Positions 1 to 10,616 are shown, counted from the stretch's first letter. The stretch: 64,000 nt of DNA from JBHOQX01 sp042408595 (GCA_042408595.1 JBHOQX010000107.1:50676-114675), one strand, 5' to 3'. The notes: generated by a model not told the origin, from the letters alone. Numbers and translations are program-made.

Positions 1-1
1 C

Positions 2-271
2 TTCGCCCTTGAGTCGGGGATGCTCGCCGCCGGGCGGATCGCGGCGTGTTTCGCCGCCGGGGATTTCTCTCGCGCCGCGCTCGCCCCCTACGACGCCGCG
101 CTGCGCGCGCACTTCGCCGCGCTCTTCCGGCTATGCGGGTTGCTGCAGCGCACCGCTGTCTCCAGTGCGCTGGCGCTGAACCTGCTGACGCGGGCGGCGG
201 CCCGTCGGCCCGATCTGAAGGACTGGCTGGTGCGTCGTGTGCTCGGGCCGCCGGCCGCGGCGATCGGGTGA
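2..271 (+). CDS. C-terminal fragment of an FAD-dependent oxidoreductase, probably geranylgeranyl-reductase family
   Basis: The reading frame is already open at base 2 and stops at 269-271, so only about 89 C-terminal residues are present. The segment FALESGMLAAGRIAACFAAG resembles the final FAD-contacting helix of geranylgeranyl reductase/ChlP-like flavoproteins, where an (A/E)SG..A motif precedes a long helical tail. The helical tail with an LxxAAARRPDLKDW-type end fits that family. The catalytic and Rossmann parts lie outside the window, so substrate (isoprenoid chain reduction or other) cannot be judged. Codon composition matches the neighbours. An unrelated FAD monooxygenase is the main alternative. 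Confidence 0.55.
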   Translation, partial: FALESGMLAAGRIAACFAAGDFSRAALAPYDAALRAHFAALFRLCGLLQRTAVSSALALNLLTRAAARRPDLKDWLVRRVLGPPAAAIG

Positions 272-297
272 GGGGGCGCCGGCGCCAGGGGTGCGCC

Positions 298-3200
298 TCA
301 GCGCATTGTGCGGATCGACTCGTAGAGCGCGGTCGTCTCGGGCATCGGCTCGACCCCAAGTTCGGCGCGCAGCACATCCGCACAGCGGGCGTAGAGCCGG
401 AGCGCTGTGCTACGCTCACCAAGGTAGGCATGAGCGTGCATCAGCAGGCGGTAGGCGCCTTCATTGCCAGGGTCGGACTCCAGGGCGCGCCACCCCACCC
501 CGATCGCCGCGTGCGCCTGCCCTATGTCGAGCAGGAGCGTGCCGAGCCGCAGCGCCGCCTCGTTGAATACGAACCCTAGCCGCTCGCGCTCCAGTGCCGT
601 CCAGTCCTCGTAGAGCGCGTCGGGCAAGTACGGCCCGCTGTAGAGATCGAGCGCACGGCGCAGCGCGGCGATCGCCGCCTGCCGCCGGCCGTCCATCGCT
701 GCCTGTTGCCCTTCGGCCACTGCCTGGTCGAACGCCAGGACATCCAGTTCGACCAGGCCCTCCAGGTTCAGGGCGAATGTCTCGCCTTGCTGCAACAGAA
801 ACGACGATGGTGCGCCGTCCGGGCGGTCCGGCTCGATCGCCTTGACCAGCCGGTTCATCGTGACCCGCAGGTTGTTGGTAGCGATCTCCGGCTCCATGTG
901 CGGCCAGAGCGCTTCCATCGCCTGCTCGCGCGTCACCCAGCGGCCGCGCTCGGTGACCAGCAACTGCAACAATTGCCGCGCCTTGCTGCTGCGCCACTCG
1001 CGTTCGCGGATCTCTTGCTCGCCGCGCCAGATCCCGAATGCGCCGAGCGTGCGGATGCGGAGGGTGTAGGGCGGGCGGTAAACCAGCCGCTTGAGGGCGC
1101 TCTCGGCGGCGGCGCGCACCCCACTGTCGCGGTCTTTCAGCAGCGGGCGCAGCGCGGCGAATGCCCCGCCGCTGCCCAGATCCCCGAGCAATGCGGCGGC
1201 GGCGGCCCGCAGCGCGGCATCTGGCTCGCCCAGCAGCCCGGCGAGCAGGTCGGCGGCCTGTTCCGGCAGGTGGTGTCGCAGCAGCGGCCCCACCGCCGCG
1301 GGCGGCACGCCGGCCCGCAGCCCGGCCACCGCGATATCCGCCACCGCGGCCTGCGGCAGCAGTGGTAGGAACGTCACCCGATCGTCGATCACGATCTGCC
1401 ACCCGGCCCGTAGCGCCGCCGCGCGCGCCGGCGGGTCGCTCGCGCCGATCAGGTGGGCGCAGTAGAGGCGGGCAGCGGCCAGGAACAGGCGGTAGCCCTG
1501 CTGCTCCATCAGCGCCGCCGCCTCTTGCGCCAGCTCCAGCGCCCGTGCTGGCTCGCCGCTCTCGCCCAGGATCAGCGCCAGCAGCAGCCAGTAGCGCAGG
1601 TCGGCAGCCGCGCCCGGCTCGCGCAGCCGACGCCGCACGCTTGCGACTGCCGCGCGGGCGTTGGCCGCCTGGCCGCGGCGGAGCAGTGCGTAAAATTCGA
1701 TGACCTGGAGCGTGGCGAGTGGCCCGAGCGCCCCCAGCTCCTGCAGCGTGCCGCGCGCCTGGGCGATATAGGTCATCGCCTCGTCCGGACGGTCGTTCAG
1801 CGCTAGCAGCAGCGCCAGCCGAGCGGCGCTGTAGGCTGCGATCCCGCCATAGCCGTAGTCGCTCAGGTGCCGATGCGACTCGGCGGCAAGCGCCAGCCCC
1901 TCGGCGAGCTGGCCCTGCTCGGCGAGCGCCAGACTCTTCAGGCCGAGCAGCGCCTGGCGCAGCCGATCGTCGCAATCGATCGCCGGCGTCTGAAGCGCTT
2001 CGTCTACCGCGCGACAGGCCTCGGCGGGCAGGCCGAGCTGGCAGGCCATCGAGCCGACGGTCATCGCCAGCAGCCAGCGCCACATGGTGCCGAGCGGGTA
2101 GGCGGCGGCGTGCCGGGCGACCCGCAGGACAGCCGGACCACGCCCGCGCGCCGAGAGCAGCAGCGCGACGCAGACCAGTGCCGCCCCGCGCGACCACTGG
2201 TCGCGGGTGCGGTTGGCGGCACGGATAGCCTGGATGCAGACCCCCTCGAGTTTGGCGATCCGCCCCTGGAGCACCAAAATGACCGCCAGCTTCCCCAGCG
2301 CGGCCAGCCGGCGGTCCCAGCGGCGTTGGCGCTCGTACAGCTCGGCGGCTCGCTCGATCACCGGCGCTGCGCTGATGGGGTCGGCGAGCGCCTGACTGAC
2401 GCCCCACATATGGAGTAGATCCGGGTCGCCGTCGCGTTGTGCTGGGTCAAGCCGGGCCAGCCAGCGCCGCACCGTTTCGCGGCGCGGCGAGTTCAACAGC
2501 GGCCAGGCGCGCTCGCGTAACGCGCGCACCAGGTCGTCCGTGGCACCGGCGCTGGCGTAATGCTCGAGCGCGGCCTCCAGCGCACCGCGGGCCTCGAGCG
2601 CCCGCCCGAAGCGCAGTCGCAGCGTGTTGAGCGTGTCCACGCCAAGCCGCTCGGTGGCGGTGCGGAGCAGCAACTCGCGCCACAGCGGGTGAAAGTGCAA
2701 CTGGTCGCCCCGCGCATCGACCGACTGGAGCGGCAGGCCGAGCGCGCGCGCTCGCCCGATGAGATAGGCCGCATCCTCGCATTCCAGCACCTCCTCCAGC
2801 AAGGCGGCGTCGAACTGTGCCGGAACCGATGCCAGACATAGGAACTCGACCAGCTCGGCCGGCAGATCGGCCAACACCTCAGTGGCCAGGTAGGCCAGCA
2901 GCTGCTCCTGGGAGCCGCCGAGCGCGCGGACGAACGCCCCGCGCCGGTCGGCCGGCTGCGCAGCCAGCGCCCGCGCCGCGAACTGCACACTCAGCGCCCA
3001 CCCGCCGGTGCGCTCCAGCAGCAGCATGAGCTCCGGCTCGTTCAGCGTCGTGCCCTGCTGCGCCAGCATCCGACGGATATCATCGACCGTCAGGTGCAGG
3101 TCGTGCTGCGAGAGCTCCACCAAGCGGCCTTCGGCGCGCAGCCGCGGAATCGGCGCGAACGACGGCTCGCGCCGCGACGCGATAATCACCCGCAGGCCCG

Positions 3201-3729
3201 GCGGCGCGGCGCGCAGCAGGTAGCCGATGATCTGCCCGATCACCGCCGAGTCGAGCACGGCGTGCAGATCGTCCAGTATCAGGAACGTGGCCGCGGTGAT
3301 CTGCCGCTGAAGGTCGGCGCAGAGCGCGCCGGCGACAAGCGGCCAGTCGCGATCAAGGTTCGCGGCGCTGTGTAGGATGCGCCAGGCATCCGCGCCGATG
3401 CCGGGAAACACCCGGCGGAACGCGCTGATCAGGTATGCCAGAAAGATCGCCGGGTCGCGCTCGCCGGGCGCCAGCCCCAACCACACGACGGGCGCGCCGG
3501 TGCGGGCTAGCTCGCGCGCCCACTGCACGAGCAGGGTCGTCTTACCGAAGCCGGCTGGCGCCACGAGCAACGTCAGCGGGTAGAGGCGCACCTCGGACAG
3601 GATCGCCTGAAGATCCAGGCGGAGCAGCGCGCCGTCGGCCAGCGGCGGCGGCGTCAGTTTGAGCGGCAGGATCAGCTGCACAGAGGGGGGCGGCTGGAAG
3701 CGCGGGCGCTGGTGGCGGGCAGTCTGCAT
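298..3729 (-). CDS. Large STAND ATPase / BTAD (SARP-like) transcriptional regulator
   Basis: Product of about 1143 aa. An ATP-binding STAND module of MalT type lies near the N-terminus (Walker A APAGFGKTT about residues 57-65, Walker B FLILDDLH), followed by a long helical TPR-like sensor region. Near the C-terminus are a winged-helix domain (LRIRTLGAFGIWRG through an ALWPHMEPEIATNNLR motif) and a bacterial transcriptional activation (BTAD) domain with TPRs. This family normally senses an inducer through the TPR region and activates transcription by ATP-driven oligomerisation. A stretch just before the winged helix (LLGEPDAALRAAAAALLGDL and DRDSGVRAAAESALKRL) looks like HEAT/PBS-lyase repeats, an unusual insertion. 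The start is taken at the internal Met at 3729; the upstream extension is basic, low-complexity and overlaps the divergent gene's promoter region. Divergently transcribed from the glycosyltransferase at 3884. The inducer and targets are unknown. Confidence 0.85.
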   Translation of the reverse strand: MQTARHQRPRFQPPPSVQLILPLKLTPPPLADGALLRLDLQAILSEVRLYPLTLLVAPAGFGKTTLLVQWARELARTGAPVVWLGLAPGERDPAIFLAYLISAFRRVFPGIGADAWRILHSAANLDRDWPLVAGALCADLQRQITAATFLILDDLHAVLDSAVIGQIIGYLLRAAPPGLRVIIASRREPSFAPIPRLRAEGRLVELSQHDLHLTVDDIRRMLAQQGTTLNEPELMLLLERTGGWALSVQFAARALAAQPADRRGAFVRALGGSQEQLLAYLATEVLADLPAELVEFLCLASVPAQFDAALLEEVLECEDAAYLIGRARALGLPLQSVDARGDQLHFHPLWRELLLRTATERLGVDTLNTLRLRFGRALEARGALEAALEHYASAGATDDLVRALRERAWPLLNSPRRETVRRWLARLDPAQRDGDPDLLHMWGVSQALADPISAAPVIERAAELYERQRRWDRRLAALGKLAVILVLQGRIAKLEGVCIQAIRAANRTRDQWSRGAALVCVALLLSARGRGPAVLRVARHAAAYPLGTMWRWLLAMTVGSMACQLGLPAEACRAVDEALQTPAIDCDDRLRQALLGLKSLALAEQGQLAEGLALAAESHRHLSDYGYGGIAAYSAARLALLLALNDRPDEAMTYIAQARGTLQELGALGPLATLQVIEFYALLRRGQAANARAAVASVRRRLREPGAAADLRYWLLLALILGESGEPARALELAQEAAALMEQQGYRLFLAAARLYCAHLIGASDPPARAAALRAGWQIVIDDRVTFLPLLPQAAVADIAVAGLRAGVPPAAVGPLLRHHLPEQAADLLAGLLGEPDAALRAAAAALLGDLGSGGAFAALRPLLKDRDSGVRAAAESALKRLVYRPPYTLRIRTLGAFGIWRGEQEIREREWRSSKARQLLQLLVTERGRWVTREQAMEALWPHMEPEIATNNLRVTMNRLVKAIEPDRPDGAPSSFLLQQGETFALNLEGLVELDVLAFDQAVAEGQQAAMDGRRQAAIAALRRALDLYSGPYLPDALYEDWTALERERLGFVFNEAALRLGTLLLDIGQAHAAIGVGWRALESDPGNEGAYRLLMHAHAYLGERSTALRLYARCADVLRAELGVEPMPETTALYESIRTMR

Positions 3730-3883
3730 AGCGGTCCTGACGCGAATGAACACCTGGATCGGATTATAGCAGCCGGGCCGGCGGTGGAAACGCCCGGGAC
3801 GTGTGCGGTTTCGGCGCAAACGGGTAACGAAGACGCCCATTCTATGGTACGATCTCGCCATTCTCTACAGAGAGGGATCCCCC

Positions 3884-5026
3884 ATGGAAAAGATTCTCAT
3901 TCTCTATGCTTCGGTCGGCACCGGCCATAAGAGCGCAGCGCAGGCCATCGGCGAGGCGTTCGCCCGCAACCCCGACCGGGTCGTCATGGTCGCGGACACC
4001 TTCGACTACGGCAGCGCTTTGTTGCGTGAAGCTTACACGAAAACGTACCTTCAACTCAGTGACAAGGCACCGCTGCTCTGGAAGCTGTTCTACAACACGC
4101 TCGACACCAGTGATCTCGACCTGGCCGTGACCAGCAGCCGACTGCGCGGTATGATTGAGCGGCCGCTGCTGTCTCGGTTGGACAAGCTCGTGCAGCAATT
4201 CGCGCCAAGCGCAATCATCTGCACCCATCCGCTGCCGGTCGAGGTGCTGGCGTCGCTGAAGCTCGCCGGCAAGCTCAAGGCGCCGATTTATTGTGTGATC
4301 ACCGATTTTGTCGCCCATGCCGCCTGGATCAACCCGGCCGTGGATCGCTACTTTCTAGCAAGCGACCTGACCCGCGAGGAGTTGCTGATCCGCGGCGTCT
4401 CGGCCGATGTGCTAGACGTAACCGGCATCCCCATCCGCCTGGAGATCAGCACGCCGAAGCCCATGGCGGAGATGCGTGCGCGCTACAACTTCAAGCTGGA
4501 TGAACCGGTGATCACCATGTTTGGCGGCGGGCTCGATCCGGAGCGCGTGCGCCTGATGATCACCCGCCTGCTGGACACCGAGCTCAACGGCGAAGTAGTG
4601 GTCGTGGCCGGCCGCAGCGAGGAGTTGATGTCCACGATCGCCGATCTGACGAGCGGGCCGCACATGCGCCTACGTAAGCTCGGGTACATTAGCTATGTTG
4701 ACGACCTGGTGGCCGCCAGCGAGCTGGTGATCACCAAATCCGGCGGCCTGATCGTCAGCGAGGTGTTGGGGCGCGGCACGCCGATGATTGTGATCGACCC
4801 GATCCCGGGGCAGGAGGAATGGAATGCCGATTACGTGACCGGCAGCGGCGCGGGCATCCAGCTCCGTATGCCGGAGACGGTTCCTCCGGCGGTGCTTTCT
4901 CTGTTGGCGCAGCCGGAGTGGCTGGGGCTCTTGCGAGAGCAGGCCCGGCGCGTCGGCCGGCCGCGTGCCGCGCTCGATGTCGCCGACCGGGTGCTGACCG
5001 ACCTGCGCACCGGGAAGCTCCGCTAG
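3884..5026 (+). CDS. MGDG-synthase-type diacylglycerol glycosyltransferase
   Basis: 380 aa. The N-terminus MEKILILYASVGTGHKSAAQ carries the GTGH loop typical of MGDG synthase/UgtP glycosyltransferases (GT28-like), which transfer a hexose from a UDP-sugar to diacylglycerol at the inner membrane face. The mid-protein CTHPLPVEVL segment and the C-terminal KSGGLIVSEVLGRGTPMIV nucleotide-sugar loop also fit. Length is usual for the bacterial family. The ATG at 3884 is preceded by AGAGAGG at suitable spacing, so an upstream in-frame extension is rejected. Probably makes glycolipid, which is plausible for a Chloroflexota membrane. Galactose versus glucose specificity cannot be read from the sequence. 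Confidence 0.85.
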   Translation: MEKILILYASVGTGHKSAAQAIGEAFARNPDRVVMVADTFDYGSALLREAYTKTYLQLSDKAPLLWKLFYNTLDTSDLDLAVTSSRLRGMIERPLLSRLDKLVQQFAPSAIICTHPLPVEVLASLKLAGKLKAPIYCVITDFVAHAAWINPAVDRYFLASDLTREELLIRGVSADVLDVTGIPIRLEISTPKPMAEMRARYNFKLDEPVITMFGGGLDPERVRLMITRLLDTELNGEVVVVAGRSEELMSTIADLTSGPHMRLRKLGYISYVDDLVAASELVITKSGGLIVSEVLGRGTPMIVIDPIPGQEEWNADYVTGSGAGIQLRMPETVPPAVLSLLAQPEWLGLLREQARRVGRPRAALDVADRVLTDLRTGKLR

Positions 5027-5076
5027 CCAGGCAGGGGGGCCTGGTAGCAGGCATGTGCGCACGGCCCGCGATATGG

Positions 5077-5115
5077 AGGACGCGGAGCCACCTTCTCGAT
5101 CTTTCTCCGCGTCCT
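5077..5115. terminator. Hairpin between convergent genes
   Basis: An 11-bp perfect inverted repeat (5077-5087 with 5105-5115) lies between the convergent glycosyltransferase and ettA genes, beside a smaller 6-bp hairpin (5027-5032 with 5039-5044). No long T-run follows on either strand, so intrinsic termination is inferred from position and stem strength only. Confidence 0.4.
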
Positions 5116-5136
5116 CCGCGCCGGCGCGGGGTCGCT

Positions 5137-6810
<1,674 letters not shown>

Positions 6811-6849
6811 GCAAACCTCAGGTACTTAAGCCGCTCTATGGCAAACAAC

Positions 6850-6879
6850 GCGCCCATCAGTGTAGCACATGATGGGCGC
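6850..6879 (-). terminator. Intrinsic terminator of the 99-aa zinc-ribbon gene
   Basis: Perfect 10-bp inverted repeat (6850-6859 with 6870-6879) downstream of the gene ending at 6907. On the minus strand the stem is followed by GTTGTTTG, a modest U-rich tract. It also sits just upstream of ettA, insulating it. Confidence 0.55.
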
Positions 6880-6906
6880 AGCGGGACGGGAACGCGCGTT
6901 GAGGGA

Positions 6907-7206
6907 TCAGGAACGATTCGCTCGCACCAGCCGCCGCAGCCGAAGGCGCAGCGCGCGCGCCAGCAGCGGGTCGGGCTCCGCTTCGGCCGCACGGAGCAGG
7001 TGTAGCGCCTCGGTGTGCCATGGCGCGTCGGCGTGCGGACAGACGAAACGATCGTGCGGGCGCTCCGTCTGGAGCACCGCCTCGCTGAACGAGGTCGGCC
7101 CCAGCCGCCCCCGCTTGACCTGGCACACAGCCCCGCAGACGCGGCAGGTCATCTGCTCGTACGCGCCTGGGTCAGGGAAGAAGGCGTCATAACTGCGCGT
7201 TGGCAT
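6907..7206 (-). CDS. Small zinc-ribbon-like hypothetical protein
   Basis: 99 aa. The N-terminal half has a CRVCGAVC knuckle (CxxC) and a second C/H pair in DRFVCPHADAPWH, suggesting one structural zinc site. The C-terminal half is a basic helical tail (LLARALRLRLRRLVRANRS). Start at 7206 has an AAGG-like ribosome site. I do not recognise the family; the finger-like Cys pattern and basic tail suggest nucleic-acid or protein binding but no function is assigned. It has its own downstream terminator. Confidence 0.65.
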   Translation of the reverse strand: MPTRSYDAFFPDPGAYEQMTCRVCGAVCQVKRGRLGPTSFSEAVLQTERPHDRFVCPHADAPWHTEALHLLRAAEAEPDPLLARALRLRLRRLVRANRS

Positions 7207-7435
7207 GGTCAGCCTTTGAGGCTATGCCCCACCGCACGCCCGCAGAGGCCGGCGTCATGGCCGGCCTGGCCGGCTGGGCGCCTCCTGCGTGATGCGGCAG
7301 GGAGAACGACAACCGGCAGGCCGGAACGACCCGGTGCCGGCCCGACAGGCGCAGTCGATTCGCTACGCTAGGCAGAACGTTGTCAAGTCGTAGTTCGATA
7401 CGCAAAGCTAGACGCCCCCGGATCGCTGCCGCATC

Positions 7436-8308
7436 TCACCACCCCGCCAGGTACTTCCCCGCCAGCAACTCCACCTGCTGGCGTTTCTCCGGTGGGATGG
7501 CGCGCGGGTCGGTGATGATCGCCGTCGCCAGGGCATGGTGCGCCGGGCTGTCGAAGCCGTCGCCGATCAGCGGGACAGCCCGCCGTATCACCTCCTGGCT
7601 CAGCCGGGCGTTGGCCTGGAGCACCTTCACCACCGCCTCGACCGTCACAGCATCGTGGTCGGGGTGCCAGCAGTCGTAGTCGGTCACCATCGCCAGCGTG
7701 GCGTAGGCGATCTCGGCCTCGCGAGCCAGCTTGGCCTCCGGCAGTGCCGTCATGCCGATCAGGTCGTGGCCGCGGCGGCGGTTCTCCTCGCTCTCGGCCA
7801 GCGTCGAGAAGGCCGGCCCCTCGATCACCACCAGTGTCCCGCCGCGGTGGACGGTCGCGCCGGCCTCGCGGGCGGCCTGCTCCAGCAGATCCGACAGGCG
7901 CGCATCGAACGGCTTGTCGAACGCGATGTGGACGACCATCCCGCCGCCGAAGAAGGTGTCGTGCCGGAAGCCACGGGTACGGTCGTAGAGCTGGCTGGGG
8001 ATGACGATGTGGCCGGGCGCGTAATCCTCGCGCAGGCTGCCGACCGCGCTGACCGAGATCAGAAAACGGACGCCGAGTTGCTTGAAGCCGTGGATGTTCG
8101 CCCGACTCGGCACCTCGCTCGGGGTGAGGCGGTGGCCGACGCCGTGGCGCGGCAGGAAGGCCACCCGCCGCCCGCTGATCGTGCCGAGCACGTAGGCGTC
8201 GCTTGGCGGGCCGAAGGGCGTGGCCAGTTCGACCCGCTCGATGTCGTCCAGTCCGTTCATCGCGTACAGCCCGCTTCCGCCGATCACGCCGATTGTTGCT
8301 TGAGGCAT
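7436..8308 (-). CDS. mtnP: S-methyl-5'-thioadenosine phosphorylase
   Basis: 290 aa. Begins MPQATIGVIGGSGLYAMNGL, the purine-phosphorylase phosphate loop (GGSGLY). It continues with the MTAP hallmarks RHGVGHRLTPSEVPSRANIHG, an S-V-S-A-V-GSLRE stretch, and IEGPAFSTLAESEENRRRGHDLIGMT. Cleaves 5'-methylthioadenosine with phosphate to adenine and methylthioribose-1-phosphate in methionine salvage. The ATG at 8308 is preceded by AAGGAG at ideal spacing; a longer in-frame start at 8350 lacks one. Divergent from gmd. An inosine/guanosine phosphorylase is less likely given the S-T-L-A-E-S motif. Confidence 0.93.
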   Translation of the reverse strand: MPQATIGVIGGSGLYAMNGLDDIERVELATPFGPPSDAYVLGTISGRRVAFLPRHGVGHRLTPSEVPSRANIHGFKQLGVRFLISVSAVGSLREDYAPGHIVIPSQLYDRTRGFRHDTFFGGGMVVHIAFDKPFDARLSDLLEQAAREAGATVHRGGTLVVIEGPAFSTLAESEENRRRGHDLIGMTALPEAKLAREAEIAYATLAMVTDYDCWHPDHDAVTVEAVVKVLQANARLSQEVIRRAVPLIGDGFDSPAHHALATAIITDPRAIPPEKRQQVELLAGKYLAGW

Positions 8309-8541
8309 ATCTTGCTCCTTCCGGCGCGTAGTGCGCATCGATTGGACCACGCCGACACCCTCACCCCGTGTCTCTCCTTGAGAACCTGCCTGAACCGGGG
8401 CGGTGTGGCGGGCGCCGCCCCGCTTCAGGTAGCTTGTCAGCAGACGGCTAACTCACTTAGCAGACGCCCGGCGCGATCGGCAGTATCCTGCCGCCGACCG
8501 ACCGAACCACGGCGCGCCAGCGCCGCTAGCGGAGAAGACCT

Positions 8542-10533
8542 ATGGCACAGCGTAAACGCGCGCTCATCACCGGCATCACCGGGCAGGACGGCTCGTACCT
8601 CGCCGAGCTGCTGCTAGAGCAGGGCTACGAGGTCATCGGTATGCTGCGCCGCTCCAGCACCGTCAATTTCGAGCGCATCCAGCATATTCAGGACCGCCTC
8701 ACGCTTGTCACCGGCGACCTGCTGGACGAGGTGTCGCTCATCCACCTGCTGCGCGAGCACCGCCCTGCCGAAGTCTACAACCTGGCGGCCCAGAGCTTTG
8801 TGCAGACATCCTTCTCACAGCCGGTCTTCACCGGCGAGGTGACGGCGCTCGGCGTCACCCGCATGCTCGACGCCATCCGGATCGCCGACCCAGACATCCG
8901 CTTCTACCAGGCCAGCTCCTCGGAGATGTTCGGCAAGGTCGTCGAGGTGCCGCAGCGCGAGACGACCCCATTTTACCCCCGCTCGCCCTATGGCGTCGCA
9001 AAGGTCTACGGGCACTGGATCACGGTCAACTATCGTGAGAGCTATGGCATGCACGCCAGCAGCGGGATTCTGTTCAACCACGAGTGCATCGCCAGCACGA
9101 CGCCGCTCCTTGTTCGGCGCCAGGGGGTTGTTGATGTCGCCTTCCCCGACGAACTGGCGCCCGTGATCCGCAACGGGCGCCCGGTGCAGACAGTCGAACT
9201 GCGCGATGTCGAGATCTGGGATGGCGCGGTCTGGACGCCCGTGCGGTCGATCACCGCCACCCACCGCCGCACGACCGACCCGGATCATCAGATGCTCGGC
9301 GTGCAGGCGCGTGGCGGTGTCGTGACCGTCACCGCACACCACCACATGCTCGACGCGCAGCGCGAGATTGTCCCGGCGCACCGGCTGCACCCAGGCGACC
9401 GATTGGCCCTCGCTGACCGCGTGCCAGAATTGCCCGCCTGGACGGTCCTCACCACCGAATTCGCGGAACTTCTTGGCCTCCTTGCCGCGGGAGGCTCCAT
9501 TCAGGGCGAGGAGCGCATTCAGTTTACCAATAACGACCCGACACTGCGCGCGCGTGTCGTCACTCTCTGGTCCCGGCTCTTCCTCGGCGCCGCCTCGACG
9601 TGCATCCTGCCATCCGGCTTCAATCCAGAGGGCCAGGTCGAGCAGGTCTCCCTGACGGCGAGCCCGGCGCTCGCCCGGTGGCTGCGCTCGCAACTGTACC
9701 ACGAGAGCGGCTACAAGCGGGTGCCGCAGCTCGTACTGAACGGCAGCCGTGCCATCCAGGACGCCTTCCTCGCCGGCTATTGCGCGGGCGATGGGCTGCA
9801 GGCCGGCAACGGTGAGAGCATCAAGACCAACAGCCCGCTCCTGGCGCAGGGGCTCTGGTGGCTCCATCGTGCCCAGGGACGGTCCTGCTCGGTCGATGTC
9901 GAGCACCGCGGCGAGGTTGCCTCTTACCAGCTCAACATCGGTACCGCCAACCTGCCTGGCGAGAAGGAGCAGCACCTGCGCAAACCGGCGGACGAGGTCC
10001 GGCGCGTCGAGCCGGTGCCGACCGCCGATCCTTGGGTGTTCGACCTGGAAACCGAAAGTGGCATCTTCTGCGCCGGGATCGGCGGAATCGTTGTGCACAA
10101 CAGCCCGCGGCGCGGCCTTGAGTTCGTCACCCGCAAGATCACCCATGGCGTGGCCCGCATCAAGCTCGGCCTGGACCGCGAGCTGCGCCTGGGCAACCTC
10201 GACGCGCAGCGCGACTGGGGCTACGCCAAAGACTACGTCAGGGCGATGTGGCTGATGCTCCAACAGGACACGCCGGGCGACTATGTCGTCGCCACCGGGA
10301 CGACCCACACTGTGCGGCGCTTCTGCGAGCTGGCGTTCGAGGCAGCCGGCCTCGACTACCGCGACTATGTGGTGCAGGACGAGCGCTTCTTCCGCCCGGC
10401 GGAAGTCGATCTGCTGGTCGGCGACCCATCCAAGGCGAAGGCGGTGCTCGGCTGGCAGCCGGAGACGACGTTCGAGGAGCTGGTGCAACGCATGGTCGAG
10501 AGCGACCTGGCGCTGCTGAGGGCCGGCCGCTGA
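8542..10533 (+). CDS. gmd: GDP-mannose 4,6-dehydratase precursor containing an intein
   Basis: 663-codon ORF. The exteins make a 324-aa GDP-mannose 4,6-dehydratase: Rossmann loop GITGQDGSYLAE at the N-terminus, SSSEMFGK, catalytic YGVAK (YxxxK), and C-terminal EVDLLVGDPSKAKAVLGWQP. Codons 182-520 interrupt the highly conserved substrate-binding motif: NHE is followed by the intein and then SPRRGLEFVTRKIT, so removal restores a perfect family sequence. The enzyme converts GDP-mannose to GDP-4-keto-6-deoxymannose, the precursor of GDP-fucose/rhamnose/perosamine for surface glycans, in keeping with the glycosyltransferase cluster at 29-39 kb. Start ATG 8542 follows GGAGAAGA. Without protein splicing the enzyme should be inactive because the insertion lies in the active site. 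Confidence 0.95.
   Translation: MAQRKRALITGITGQDGSYLAELLLEQGYEVIGMLRRSSTVNFERIQHIQDRLTLVTGDLLDEVSLIHLLREHRPAEVYNLAAQSFVQTSFSQPVFTGEVTALGVTRMLDAIRIADPDIRFYQASSSEMFGKVVEVPQRETTPFYPRSPYGVAKVYGHWITVNYRESYGMHASSGILFNHECIASTTPLLVRRQGVVDVAFPDELAPVIRNGRPVQTVELRDVEIWDGAVWTPVRSITATHRRTTDPDHQMLGVQARGGVVTVTAHHHMLDAQREIVPAHRLHPGDRLALADRVPELPAWTVLTTEFAELLGLLAAGGSIQGEERIQFTNNDPTLRARVVTLWSRLFLGAASTCILPSGFNPEGQVEQVSLTASPALARWLRSQLYHESGYKRVPQLVLNGSRAIQDAFLAGYCAGDGLQAGNGESIKTNSPLLAQGLWWLHRAQGRSCSVDVEHRGEVASYQLNIGTANLPGEKEQHLRKPADEVRRVEPVPTADPWVFDLETESGIFCAGIGGIVVHNSPRRGLEFVTRKITHGVARIKLGLDRELRLGNLDAQRDWGYAKDYVRAMWLMLQQDTPGDYVVATGTTHTVRRFCELAFEAAGLDYRDYVVQDERFFRPAEVDLLVGDPSKAKAVLGWQPETTFEELVQRMVESDLALLRAGR
9085..10101 (+). 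mobile_element. Intein (339 aa) with degenerate LAGLIDADG endonuclease, in gmd
   Basis: Splicing blocks are all present. Block A is CIASTTPLLVRR with Cys1. Block B is VTVTAHHHML (TxxH). Blocks F/G are WVFDLETESGIFCAGIGGIVVHN, ending His-Asn, with Ser as the +1 extein residue. Between B and F is a DOD homing-endonuclease region with two helices: ELLGLLAAGGSIQ (about intein residues 126-138) and AFLAGYCAGDGLQ (about 226-239). The first helix has Gly where the catalytic Asp is expected, so the nuclease is probably dead while splicing residues are intact. Boundaries follow from the uninterrupted GMD motif NHE/SPRRG. Confidence 0.93.
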
Positions 10534-10559
10534 GGCGGGGGCGCAGCGGCGCACACCGG

Positions 10560-10603
10560 CATCGCACAGGGGCGTGGGGGCATCGCTGCCTCCCTGTGCG
10601 ATG
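10560..10603. terminator. Strong hairpin between convergent gmd and downstream gene
   Basis: A 12-bp perfect stem (10560-10571 with 10592-10603) sits in the 83-bp gap between two convergent genes, extended by outer GGGGGCGC/GCGCCCCC complementarity. There is no clear T-run; the position argues for bidirectional termination. Confidence 0.5.
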
Positions 10604-10616
10604 CGCCCCCGAACCC

